The notes beneath the pieces are model-generated. The model made no database searches. It saw only the letters and a list, made by a program, of their open reading frames with translations, and was not told where the DNA came from. 64,000 nucleotides of DNA from Membranihabitans marinus (GTDB lineage: Bacteria > Bacteroidota > Bacteroidia > Chitinophagales > Saprospiraceae): the NCBI RefSeq assembly GCF_019802045.1, contig NZ_JAHVHU010000002.1:496001-560000 (forward strand), written 5' to 3'. Both the position numbers and the translations under genes were made by a program. Numbering within the stretch: the stretch's first letter is position 1; every line of letters begins with the position of its first letter. Below, in pieces: positions 34,480 to 42,824 of the stretch.

Positions 34480-34725
34480 CAATTCATCACAGCAATGACA
34501 ATGGATAAAAGATAGCCTGGAAGTGTTCTCTTTCTGTCTCATCAACGTGGTCGAAATCAGGATCTTCCATAAATGGGGTGGAGAGCTATTCAGAATGCAA
34601 GGCGGTGAAGTAGAGCCTCCGTATGGGCAGATCTTCCTCAGGGGATGGTGATGGTGCAGGTGAGTTATGAAACGGGGCAGGGTGTGGTGAAGACGGTGGC
34701 CGATGGGGTAATAGTGGTGAAGTAG
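34480..34725 (+). pseudogene. Decayed copy of a T9SS/gliding-type C-terminal domain
   Basis: Read with two frameshifts, this stretch encodes the same C-terminal domain as the 934-residue protein ending at 39147. Corresponding pieces are LEVFSFCLINVVEIRIF, HKWGGEL, MQGGEV and, in another frame, MVMVQVSYETGQGVVKT ending in VIVVK and TAG. Relative to the intact copy there is one base missing near 34507 and another near 34615, plus a stop in the shifted frame. Nothing of the upstream part of such a protein is recognisable. It is best explained as the tail of a deleted or replaced paralog of the gene at 36343. Confidence 0.8.
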
Positions 34726-34731
34726 GAGTGT

Positions 34732-34765
34732 AGCCATCCCCAACGAGTTGAGTTGGGGATTAGCT
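34732..34765. repeat. Hairpin with ATCCCCAAC/GTTGGGGAT stem
   Basis: A nine-base perfect stem (34736-34744 with 34752-34760) around a seven-base loop, extended by AGC/GCT after a mismatch. It follows the relic's stop codon by a few bases, has no T tract, and its CCCCAA/TTGGGG core recurs in the hairpin at 48098. It looks like a dispersed palindromic repeat rather than a terminator. Confidence 0.55.
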
Positions 34766-35335
34766 CCGGAATTGATACTTCCAAAAGCAAGATGCTTTTG
34801 CTATATTGCTTCCAGCTCCGGAAATGACAATATTTTCAAAAGAAGGATCACCGCCTTCCGCAGTACACGGCATGCCTGAGGCAGACACAGCCTCTCACGC
34901 TCAAGCGTGGCTCTAACGTGGCCTTAACGTGGCTGCTTTTGGTACATTACGATTTCAGAGATCCCCCCCCCTCTTCTTCCCATCCAGAGCGACGAGACGG
35001 ATACGGTGAACAAGTGAAGAGCTGTCAAATCTCACCACATGATTCCGTCGCATTTTATAGAATACTATATTTATACCCACACATTACACAATATGAAGCA
35101 TAAGAAATAATCGAATCTAAATTCATTCTAATTATTACGTGAATTATACTTCAGCAAAATATTTAACAAATTATATTTTTTATATTCATAATAAAAACTT
35201 ATGTTGGTGAACAATGATTTTATGCTGTTGGAATTGGTTTTTCTTCATGGTTCGGCCACATCGGAATGAGACCCCCTCAGAAGCGAACATATAGAGAATA
35301 CTAAAATATTTTATTCATATATTAAAACCTTTATC

Positions 35336-36265
35336 ATGAAAAAGTTGATTTTTTTCCAACTCCCACCGCCCGGTAAATATCATTGCTTCAAATTGAGATT
35401 TGTCCTGCCAAATCTTCCCCGTATCTTGCCGAAAAAACCGACCAGTATCTACCCGCTTCTGATCCTTATGATGAGTATGCTTCTGTTTTCCTGTGAGGAC
35501 CAAGAACCGGTGATTCAAGACAGTAAGACACATATTTTTGAGACCGTTGATGAAATATTGGAATACCACAGTACTCTTAAAGATGGCTTTGAAGAAAATT
35601 ACATCGATGTAAAGATTGAAGACATCAAAGAAGGTGATAGAGATATCCGACCATCATTGCGAAGTTCTCTATCGTGTGATTTGGAAGTAAGCTTCTACAG
35701 GGATGCCAATAGTTCAACGGATTCTGCTACCGTAGAAATCTATAAGAATAGCAGTCCATGGAAATCCTATGATATGGAGGATAAACAAAAAATCACAGTC
35801 GTTATAGATGATGCAGACTCATATCAATATAAAGTTACCCCACTAGGAGACACTTCAAATGTGGATATGTCTTTGAAAGCGGGTTTAAAGTTTGGTACAA
35901 AAACCATATTCCCTGGAATCATCGGGTCATACATTTCAACTTCGAGAACATATACCTGTCCGACACCCACCGGCGGTATCTGCGAAATTAATATTTGCAC
36001 AGATAAGATCTGGGGGAATGCAACAGGGTATTTGGTGTTTGTTAGAGAAAATGGAACTTTGATTGATTACTATCCAATAGATAATGGAAAATGTAAAACC
36101 ATAAGTATCGATGAAAACAATAATTACAAATTTGACATAGCGCCTATTGGAAATGGGACCAATGAACGGTATACGCTTCGACTTGAGACACCGGAAAAAG
36201 ATATCACATACACCTTTACCGAAGAGACTGGTAGTACGAACATACTGACATTCGATTGTCCATAA
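35336..36265 (+). CDS. Hypothetical lipoprotein with two related beta modules
   Basis: 309 residues, unrecognised. A lipobox-like LLFSC lies at about residue 53, after an odd 35-residue basic N-terminal stretch (MKKLIFFQLPPPGKYHC…) and a hydrophobic segment. No better ATG exists before the hydrophobic segment, so either the start is elsewhere or the n-region is unusually long. Two modules seem duplicated: about 112-180 (CDLEVSFYRD … YQYKVTPLGDTSNVDMSL) and about 220-300 (CEINICTD … YKFDIAPIGNGTNERYTL). Both have cysteines at the start of the module. It is probably surface exposed. It may be a partner of the large protein encoded 77 bases downstream, although a terminator-like hairpin lies between them. 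Confidence 0.7.
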   Translation: MKKLIFFQLPPPGKYHCFKLRFVLPNLPRILPKKPTSIYPLLILMMSMLLFSCEDQEPVIQDSKTHIFETVDEILEYHSTLKDGFEENYIDVKIEDIKEGDRDIRPSLRSSLSCDLEVSFYRDANSSTDSATVEIYKNSSPWKSYDMEDKQKITVVIDDADSYQYKVTPLGDTSNVDMSLKAGLKFGTKTIFPGIIGSYISTSRTYTCPTPTGGICEINICTDKIWGNATGYLVFVRENGTLIDYYPIDNGKCKTISIDENNNYKFDIAPIGNGTNERYTLRLETPEKDITYTFTEETGSTNILTFDCP

Positions 36266-36286
36266 TAGAATATTTCTTAGAATAAT

Positions 36287-36319
36287 ACCCTCTGGTTTAG
36301 CTATCGGAGGGTTCTTTTT
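36287..36319 (+). terminator. Terminator-like hairpin between the lipoprotein and the large T9SS-type protein
   Basis: ACCCTC pairs with GAGGGT across a 14-base loop and is followed by TCTTTTTA, a fair intrinsic terminator for the lipoprotein gene. It ends 24 bases before the TTG start of the next gene, so that gene depends on read-through or on a promoter within the hairpin. Confidence 0.55.
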
Positions 36320-36342
36320 ACGGTATAGAAAGATAAAACAAC

Positions 36343-39147
36343 TTGAAGTATTATATCCCATTTACCATAGGATTTTTTCTATTTACTTTCGCTGTTGCTT
36401 ACAGCCAGGATATGTACTATGGAGTCCGTGACCGGGTAATTTACACGGAAGACCTGAGTGAATGTAATTTTCAAACTGTTGCTTCTGATCCCGGGGGAAA
36501 AAGTTTTGGAAAAAAACTAGGAGATATAGCCTTTCACCCGGACGGCAGGATATATGCAATCAACGACTCCCTCATCAGTTCAATCAATGTGCATAATGGA
36601 GAGTCAGAGATAGTCACTCCATTGGCTGATCAGAATATAGACATCAGATTTGGAACGTTGCTCATTTCTGAGGAAGGAGATGTACTGATCGCTGGCCAGA
36701 AAAAACAAATTCTATCTGGGTGGTTTTTTGACCTCCGGGAACTCAGCGTATTGGGTACCATCGATTTAAATTGGATTCTTGAATCGAGTAATATAATTGG
36801 AAACGGTTCGCTTTATAGTGAATTGAACAAGAAATATATTGGCGGAGTCTCTAATCAAGAATTAATTCTTTACAATATAAATAAACAAACAACAGAAGTA
36901 CTTGAGTGGAATAATACGCCTGAGCAGGCTATTTTCGGCGCAGCTAAATCCCTTCCTCCATGCGGTGAAGCGGTTCTTTTGGGCTTTAATCCTGTTATTG
37001 GAGTAGCCAGTAATTATGCGGGGTTGAATGTGGAGACCGGTGAATTTACCCAATATTGCAATGTAGTGGAGACTAATACTTTAGCGTACGCCACCCCCAC
37101 CGACTTCCGCCGCTCCACTCTTCGCATTGATTTGGACAAAGATAATTCCAGCGGACACATCACAGCCGGCTATTACGACACGCTGACGACCTGCAGCAAG
37201 GAAGTCCCCGTGATGGATGATGTGGAACTCTATACCTGCGGACAGGAGGTGGACTCTATTTCGTTCCGGCTGCGGTATTATGATATTCCCCGGCTGCCTG
37301 AAGAACGGATCTATTCGGAGGATTTTGCTGATCCTGAACAAACTTCTCCAGACCGGTACGTCTGGAAAAACATCCATAGAGCGGACGAGGATAAGATCAA
37401 GGAATACCTCCGTAGTCTGCGATACCAGGCTGATTGGACGGATCCGGATGAAAAAGAGCGGGTGGTAATGACCACCATGCACGTGGGCGAAGATAGCACC
37501 ACCTCCTGGTCGGTGTATCAGCTGGAGACCGATGAGGTATATGCCGGGCAGGATACCACCATCACCTACTGTCCCGAAGACATCTCACTGGAATTAATCG
37601 ATTATCTGAGCAGTGGAGTCAGCACAGACGGTCGGATCGAGCCGGAACTTGATGCCGGTGGTACGGTCTTCACACCGGGCAAAGATGCCGATGGGGACTA
37701 TCTCTATATACTACAGAATATGGACTGTGCAGATACAGCTGTCCTTACCGTCGAGTCGTTGGAGACGGGTCTGGAAGATATTGGGCTGGATACGGTGACG
37801 GTTTGCTCCAGTGAAAGAGTACGAATTGGTTTTGCACCCGGGAAATATGACTCGATCGAATGGTGGGATGGAAGTACGGGAGACTCGACATGGATTAGTG
37901 CGGATGATACAGGTCATTTTGTCATAGTGAATCAGGATGGTTGCGGGATTACCGTCCCGATCACCGTGATCGAACAAGATGTGCAAGGAATAGCGGGACG
38001 GGATACTACGATTCAATATTGTGCCGGAGGTACGGTTATCGATTTGACTAAGATTTTAGGATTACCCGATGAATATAGTTGTGAAATTATTCCAGCCCTG
38101 AGCAATGGATCCTTGATTTTTGACCCGGCGGTAGATGCAACCGGGACGTATCAGCTGATGGCCAGGATCAAAAGCTGCACAGACACGATTGCCATAGTAA
38201 TGGAAGAGACGATGACCCAGGAATTGGTTCTGGATCCGGTCCGGTTGTGTGCAGGCACCTCGCAACGCATCGGATTGGTACAGGGAGTATATGATCAGGT
38301 GATCTGGTGGAATGGCGACAGTGGGGACTCGACGACGATATCCAATATGGATACTGGACCTTTTACCGTGGAGGCAGAAAAAGATGGATGCACCTATCAG
38401 GGTGAAGTCGATCTGACTATCGTTCCTGAGGTGGTCGTGCCGGATTATTACCCGGAACAACTTACGATCTGCGCCGGGGAAACACAAATGATACCTGTTT
38501 CGGGGCTGGACTCTGTGCTGTGGGAGAACAGCATCTATTATCCGGGAGAGGATATAATACTCGCCAGTGAAAGGAATCACTGCTTGAGAGGCTATCAGGG
38601 CGGATGCTTTACGGAAATGGCTATATCGGTAGAAGTCATGGAAGACCCGTCGGCGGGTTATCAGAAAACCATAGACTGGTGCTCTCAGTCCGCCTCTGGC
38701 GGATTGACGCTCAAGCTTCCAGAAGACAATGCAAACTGGCGATTCCGGTGGGCAGATGGAACCGATTCTACCAGCCGTACCATATGCAGCACAGGACGCT
38801 ATCCTTTTCTGATTATTTCAGATTCGTGCGAATATACCAGCTTTTTTGAGGTGGTAGGTGATGCCGACTGCGATGAAGAATGTATCGTCTCTATACCCAA
38901 TGCCATCACACCCAATGGCGACGGGATCAATGATAACCTGGAAGTTTTTTCAGAGTGTGCCATCAAAGTGATCGAAATCAGGATTTTCGACAAGTGGGGA
39001 GGTGAACTGTACAGGGTACAGGGTGGTGAAGTGCAGGCCTCCGTATGGGCGAATCTACTTCCGGGTATGGTGATGGTGCAGGTGATGTATGAGGCGGGGC
39101 AGGGTGTGGTGAAGACGGAGGTTCAGGGGGTGTTGGTGGTGAAGTAG
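36343..39147 (+). CDS. Large secreted protein with gliding-motility/T9SS-type C-terminal domain (TTG start)
   Basis: 934 residues. The start is TTG: an in-frame stop lies three codons upstream, and the TTG opens directly into a signal peptide (MKYYIPFTIGFF…VAYSQ). Residues of about 25-245 look like a propeller-type region (FHPDGRIYAIND), and the middle (about 400-800) has repeats each containing a VC(S/A) or IC(A) strand, a GxYDxxxWWxGxxGDST core and a DGC strand, typical of Bacteroidota Ig-like adhesin repeats. The last 85 residues (IPNAITPNGDGINDN, IRIFDKWGGELYR, GVLVVK) are the CHU_C-type domain that directs secretion by the type IX system. It is likely a cell-surface or released adhesin. 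Base composition changes visibly near 37080. Confidence 0.85.
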   Translation: MKYYIPFTIGFFLFTFAVAYSQDMYYGVRDRVIYTEDLSECNFQTVASDPGGKSFGKKLGDIAFHPDGRIYAINDSLISSINVHNGESEIVTPLADQNIDIRFGTLLISEEGDVLIAGQKKQILSGWFFDLRELSVLGTIDLNWILESSNIIGNGSLYSELNKKYIGGVSNQELILYNINKQTTEVLEWNNTPEQAIFGAAKSLPPCGEAVLLGFNPVIGVASNYAGLNVETGEFTQYCNVVETNTLAYATPTDFRRSTLRIDLDKDNSSGHITAGYYDTLTTCSKEVPVMDDVELYTCGQEVDSISFRLRYYDIPRLPEERIYSEDFADPEQTSPDRYVWKNIHRADEDKIKEYLRSLRYQADWTDPDEKERVVMTTMHVGEDSTTSWSVYQLETDEVYAGQDTTITYCPEDISLELIDYLSSGVSTDGRIEPELDAGGTVFTPGKDADGDYLYILQNMDCADTAVLTVESLETGLEDIGLDTVTVCSSERVRIGFAPGKYDSIEWWDGSTGDSTWISADDTGHFVIVNQDGCGITVPITVIEQDVQGIAGRDTTIQYCAGGTVIDLTKILGLPDEYSCEIIPALSNGSLIFDPAVDATGTYQLMARIKSCTDTIAIVMEETMTQELVLDPVRLCAGTSQRIGLVQGVYDQVIWWNGDSGDSTTISNMDTGPFTVEAEKDGCTYQGEVDLTIVPEVVVPDYYPEQLTICAGETQMIPVSGLDSVLWENSIYYPGEDIILASERNHCLRGYQGGCFTEMAISVEVMEDPSAGYQKTIDWCSQSASGGLTLKLPEDNANWRFRWADGTDSTSRTICSTGRYPFLIISDSCEYTSFFEVVGDADCDEECIVSIPNAITPNGDGINDNLEVFSECAIKVIEIRIFDKWGGELYRVQGGEVQASVWANLLPGMVMVQVMYEAGQGVVKTEVQGVLVVK

Positions 39148-39224
39148 TTTGATAAATTTTTAATTTATAGTGTTGAGTTTTAAATTTCAATTCTGAGCTT
39201 GGGAGTTTTCATTGACACCATTCA

Positions 39225-39414
39225 TTGGAAACTGGAAGCTGGAAGCTGGAGGCTGGAGGCTGGAGGCTGGATGCTGGATACTGGAAGCTGGATGCCGTAA
39301 AACTGGATGCTATATGTTAAGCTCTGCGGACTTGCTTGCTTTGAACTTTTATCTTTCAGCTTGGGTCTTTGAGCTTTCAGCTTGTATGCTTTCAGCTTAT
39401 TTGCTTTGAGCTTT
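39225..39414. repeat. Complementary purine-rich and pyrimidine-rich repeat arrays
   Basis: At 39225-39295 variants of GGAAGCTGGA/GGAGGCTGGA repeat about eight times in tandem. At 39351-39414 variants of CTTTCAGCTT repeat about five times. The second motif pairs with the first (AAGCTGGAAG with CTTTCAGCTT, one G-T wobble), so the transcript could form a long imperfect hairpin with a 55-base loop. It lies between two convergent genes and overlaps the last bases of the UpxY-like gene; it may serve as a two-way transcription end. Confidence 0.6.
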
Positions 39415-39931
39415 ACTTCTTCTTCCTCAATTTCTCCTTCGGTACCTCGATAAAAAAGGATATTCCTACATTTTCCATCCGCATTAGCACACGATGCTTC
39501 CCTTTGAATTCCACCAATTCGCCAGACATGCCGGTTAATTCGCCGCCGATGATCTCGACCTGATCACCGCGTTCCATCACGGAATCTGTCATCTGAACCT
39601 TCATCGTTTGGTTTTCACCGGTGATGTACTTTAATAACTCAATCTGATCTGCCGGGATGGTGGGGATTTGCTGATTAAAGCGGACGAACTCAAAGACACC
39701 CTCCGCTTCGAGCACTTTGACATATTCGCGTTGGTCTATGAAAACAAACACATAACCGTAAATCAACGGAATCTGTGTCTTCCGCGTGCGACCCGGGTAT
39801 TTTTTGATCGACCACTTCAGTGGAATCCAGGCTTCGACATCCTTGTCATGCAGTTGTTGTACGACCCATTTTTCACTGCGGTTCCGGGTCCGAACCGCGT
39901 ACCAGTGTTTTTTGTCGTCCAGGAGAGCCAT
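39413..39931 (-). CDS. UpxY-type NusG paralog (transcription antiterminator)
   Basis: 172 residues. An N-terminal NGN domain (HWYAVRTRNRSEKWVVQQL … PLIYGYVFVFID) covers about 8-105, and a C-terminal KOW domain (ERGDQVEIIGGELTGMSGEL) about 120-165. This is the specialised NusG family (RfaH, LoaP, UpxY) that lets RNA polymerase read through long surface-polysaccharide operons in Bacteroidota. Such genes are normally the first gene of the operon they control. Here it is the last gene of the cysC-cysD-cysN string, 41 bases after cysN, with no polysaccharide genes next to it. It may act in trans. Confidence 0.9.
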   Translation of the reverse strand: MALLDDKKHWYAVRTRNRSEKWVVQQLHDKDVEAWIPLKWSIKKYPGRTRKTQIPLIYGYVFVFIDQREYVKVLEAEGVFEFVRFNQQIPTIPADQIELLKYITGENQTMKVQMTDSVMERGDQVEIIGGELTGMSGELVEFKGKHRVLMRMENVGISFFIEVPKEKLRKKK

Positions 39932-39972
39932 GGCTGTGAATATTAATTGGGTGATGATCGTCCAGTTGAATG

Positions 39973-41271
39973 TCAGATAATCATTCCTGCCGCTACGGTA
40001 TTATTAGTAGTTTCGTCGATAAGGATGAGACTACCGGTAATCCGGTTCTGCCGGTAAGAATCAAAGTAAAGCGGTTTTGTCGTCCGCAATACCACCCGTC
40101 CGATGTCATTCATTTTTAAAGTCCGGTCTTCCTGATCCCTGTGCAGCGTGTTAATGTCCAGCTTGTACCGGACCTCTTTAATGAGACACCGTACTTCGTT
40201 CGTGGTATGCAGTACCGTGTACTTTCCTCTCAACTGGATGGGTTTATCCTGATCAAACCAGCAAAGCATCACTTCGATGTCCTGACTAACCTCGGGTTGG
40301 TTGTTGGGCCGAACAATCATATCCCCCCGGCTCAGGTCCAGGTCGTCCTCGATCAGGATGGACACGGACTGTGGTGGAAATGCTTTTTCAACCTCACCGT
40401 CGAACGTGTCAATCTTAGCTATTTTTGTCGTAAAACCAGTCGGAAGCAACATGACTTCATCTCCTTTTTTGAATATACCACCTGCTATACGTCCGGCATA
40501 CCCGCGGTAATCATGAAAATCATCGTTGTAGGGCCGCAGTACATGCTGTACCGGAAAACGGCTGTCAATAAAGTTGTGGTCACTCGCAATGTGGACATTT
40601 TCCAGATAATACAGCAAGGTCGGCCCTTCAAACCAATCCATATTTTGGGACCGGTTCACGATATTGTCTCCTTTCAAGGCTGAAATGGGGATAAAGCTCA
40701 CATCGTTGACGTCGAGTTTAGAAGCAAATCTCTCAAATTCCTCTTTGATCTCTGCATAGCGCGCCTGATCATAGTCGACCAGGTCCATTTTGTTGACACA
40801 CACGACCAAGTGTGGGATCTGCAGCAGAGAGGCTATGATCGCATGGCGTCGGGTTTGTTCCAGAACCCCTCGTCGGGCATCGATCAGGATGAGGGATACG
40901 TTGGCTGTCGATGCACCGGTCACCATATTGCGGGTGTACTGGATGTGTCCGGGCGAATCGGCGATAATAAATTTACGTTTCGGCGTAGAAAAGTAACGGT
41001 AAGCCACATCAATTGTGATGCCTTGTTCCCGTTCCGACTTTAGACCATCGGTCAGCAGTGCCAAGTTGATGTCTTCTTCACCGCGCCGCTCGGAGGCTGA
41101 TTTCACGGCATCGTATTGATCTTCAAATATGGATTTGCTGTCATACAGCAGCCTTCCGATGAGGGTTGACTTCCCGTCATCGACCGAGCCTGCTGTACTG
41201 AAGCGAAGCAGTTCGGTATCCTCGAAGGTCTCTACTGTGTTATCTGGATTATTATCTTTGGTTGTTTTCAT
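39973..41271 (-). CDS. cysN: Sulfate adenylyltransferase subunit 1 (GTPase)
   Basis: 432 residues. EF-Tu-like GTPase motifs: GSVDDGKST (P-loop, about residue 32), DSPGH (G3) and NKMD (G4), followed by two beta-barrel domains. CysN couples GTP hydrolysis to the formation of adenosine 5'-phosphosulfate by CysD. It does not carry the fused APS kinase domain seen in some species (typical size 430-475 alone), in agreement with the separate cysC gene. It is transcribed after cysD with a 60-base gap. The pathway product may feed cysteine synthesis or PAPS-dependent sulfation of polysaccharides; no reductase or sulfotransferase gene is in the window to decide. Confidence 0.95.
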   Translation of the reverse strand: MKTTKDNNPDNTVETFEDTELLRFSTAGSVDDGKSTLIGRLLYDSKSIFEDQYDAVKSASERRGEEDINLALLTDGLKSEREQGITIDVAYRYFSTPKRKFIIADSPGHIQYTRNMVTGASTANVSLILIDARRGVLEQTRRHAIIASLLQIPHLVVCVNKMDLVDYDQARYAEIKEEFERFASKLDVNDVSFIPISALKGDNIVNRSQNMDWFEGPTLLYYLENVHIASDHNFIDSRFPVQHVLRPYNDDFHDYRGYAGRIAGGIFKKGDEVMLLPTGFTTKIAKIDTFDGEVEKAFPPQSVSILIEDDLDLSRGDMIVRPNNQPEVSQDIEVMLCWFDQDKPIQLRGKYTVLHTTNEVRCLIKEVRYKLDINTLHRDQEDRTLKMNDIGRVVLRTTKPLYFDSYRQNRITGSLILIDETTNNTVAAGMII

Positions 41272-41331
41272 GATTTGTTCGCCGTATTAAATCTTTATTT
41301 CTGTTAATAGCTTTGGTATTCCCACTAAGCA

Positions 41332-42234
41332 CTAAAAATACCCGTGCTTTTTCCGGTCTTCCATAGCGGTTTCTGATCTTTTGTCGTCTGTGCGGCCTCC
41401 GCGCTCGGTTTGTCGGGTGGTGGATACCTCTTCGATGATCTCCTGAACGGAGGTTGCGCTGGAACGCCATACTCCGGTACAGGTCATATCACCGATGGTT
41501 CTGCACCGAACAGTTTCTTCGAAAAGCTCTTCGTCTGGTTTTTTGTAGATAAATTCGGAGTCTGCCAGCAGGATTCCATCCCGTTCAAACACCTGCCGGG
41601 TATGTGCAAAATAGAGTGAAGGTAATGGTACTTTCTCAGTGGCGAGGTATTGCCAGACATCCAGCTCGGTCCAATTGGATATAGGGAAAATCCGAAAATG
41701 TTCTCCCATTCCTTTTTTGCCGTTGAATAAGTTCCACAGCTCTGGGCGCTGATTTTTGGGATCCCATTGACCAAATTCATCACGGTGAGAGAAAAACCGC
41801 TCTTTGGCCCGTGCTTTTTCCTCATCCCGACGTCCACCTCCCAGTGCAGCGTCGTACTTTCCCTTTTCGAGCGACTCAAGCAGCACATTGGTTTGAAGCA
41901 AATTTCGGCTGGCGTTGAGCCCTTTTTCCTCTGAAGCTTTACCTGCTTCGATCGCCTCCTGAACACTTCCTACGTGAAGTTTTAGACCATATTTTTCGAC
42001 CAGATCATCTCGAAACTGTAGCGTTTCGGGAAAATTGTGGCCGGTATCAATATGTAATAATGGAAACGGGACCCGGGCCGGATAGAATGCTTTGACGGCC
42101 AAATAGGTCATCAGAATGCTGTCTTTGCCCCCGCTGAAGAGGATTACCGGATTCTCAAACTGCGCGGCTACCTCCCGCAGGATAAATATGGATTCCGATT
42201 CGAGTTCTCTTAAATGGTTAATGTTGTAATCCAT
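41332..42234 (-). CDS. cysD: Sulfate adenylyltransferase subunit 2
   Basis: A 300-residue PP-loop ATP pyrophosphatase-type protein, the catalytic subunit that joins sulfate and ATP into adenosine phosphosulfate. The SGGKDS motif (about residue 36), LHIDTGHNFPET, and the C-terminal MTCTGVWRSSA and GRTDDKRSE stretches match CysD of about 300 residues. Its start codon overlaps the stop of cysC by one base (TAATG arrangement), so cysC and cysD are translationally coupled. Confidence 0.97.
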   Translation of the reverse strand: MDYNINHLRELESESIFILREVAAQFENPVILFSGGKDSILMTYLAVKAFYPARVPFPLLHIDTGHNFPETLQFRDDLVEKYGLKLHVGSVQEAIEAGKASEEKGLNASRNLLQTNVLLESLEKGKYDAALGGGRRDEEKARAKERFFSHRDEFGQWDPKNQRPELWNLFNGKKGMGEHFRIFPISNWTELDVWQYLATEKVPLPSLYFAHTRQVFERDGILLADSEFIYKKPDEELFEETVRCRTIGDMTCTGVWRSSATSVQEIIEEVSTTRQTERGGRTDDKRSETAMEDRKKHGYF

Positions 42235-42824
42235 TACGGTCGAATATGTTTTATGGTGTAATTCAATAGTTTTTCCAGGTTTTGGTCCGGTTCATTGCTT
42301 TCCGTATCCAAAACCAATTGCGGTTTATCCGGCACTTCAAAGGGGGCGCTGATTCCGGTGAAATTTTCAATTTCTCCTTGGATTGCTTTTTCGTACAACC
42401 CTTTGGGATCTCTGTTTTTGCAGGTGTCTACGCTTGCTTTGACATAGACCAGGTGAAAATCCTCCGGTCCGATAATGTCGGCGGCCAATTGTCGCATGGA
42501 TGCTTCAGGGCTTACAAAAGAACACAAAACAACCAGGCCATTGTGGACCAAAATGCGGGCTACTTCAGAGATGCGGCGGATGTTTTCCATACGATCTTCC
42601 TGGGTGAAAGTCAGATCCCCACAGAGTCGATCCCGGATGTTGTCCCCGTCCAGCAGCGCAACCAGGTGACCTTCTTCGGTCAGCTTCTTTTCCAGGGCCA
42701 GAGCCAGGGTCGTTTTGCCACTTCCGGACAACCCTGTAAACCACAGCACTTGTCCTTGCTGGCGGACCAGTTGTTCTTTGGCTTCCCGGGAAACCGTTCT
42801 GTCATATATCGGAAAAATATGCAC
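42234..42824 (-). CDS. cysC: Adenylylsulfate kinase
   Basis: 196 residues. The P-loop GLSGSGKTT lies near residue 34, LDGDNIRDRLCGDLTF near 60, and VYVKASVDTCKNRDPKGLY is the usual lid region. CysC phosphorylates adenosine phosphosulfate to PAPS, the sulfate donor. It is the first gene of the operon cysC-cysD-cysN-upxY-like. A TATTTTTG element (TAnnTTTG on the minus strand) lies about 30 bases upstream of the start and is the likely -7 promoter box. Confidence 0.95.
   Translation of the reverse strand: MHIFPIYDRTVSREAKEQLVRQQGQVLWFTGLSGSGKTTLALALEKKLTEEGHLVALLDGDNIRDRLCGDLTFTQEDRMENIRRISEVARILVHNGLVVLCSFVSPEASMRQLAADIIGPEDFHLVYVKASVDTCKNRDPKGLYEKAIQGEIENFTGISAPFEVPDKPQLVLDTESNEPDQNLEKLLNYTIKHIRP

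Larger units (their letters stand above)
34273..35335. other. Gene-poor 1.06-kb region with decayed sequence and hairpins
   Basis: No intact gene. It holds the decayed T9SS-domain relic (34480-34725) and a hairpin at 34732-34765. A second short hairpin (CAAAAGCA/TGCTTTTG) lies at 34782-34800. An imperfect direct repeat starts AGCTCCGGAA at 34762 and 34814. A patch with three CGTGGC repeats lies near 34905-34933, and a run of nine C at 34963. From about 35090 it becomes very AT-rich, and probably holds the promoter of the lipoprotein gene at 35336. Confidence 0.7.

Noticed and set aside
34963-34971. Run of nine C as a possible phase-variation tract
   Set aside because: It lies about 365 bases before the next gene, outside any promoter spacer or coding frame that I can identify.
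34918-35103. 61-codon frame in the gene-poor region
   Set aside because: Low-complexity start and no recognisable motif; it includes a run of nine C and looks like non-coding DNA.
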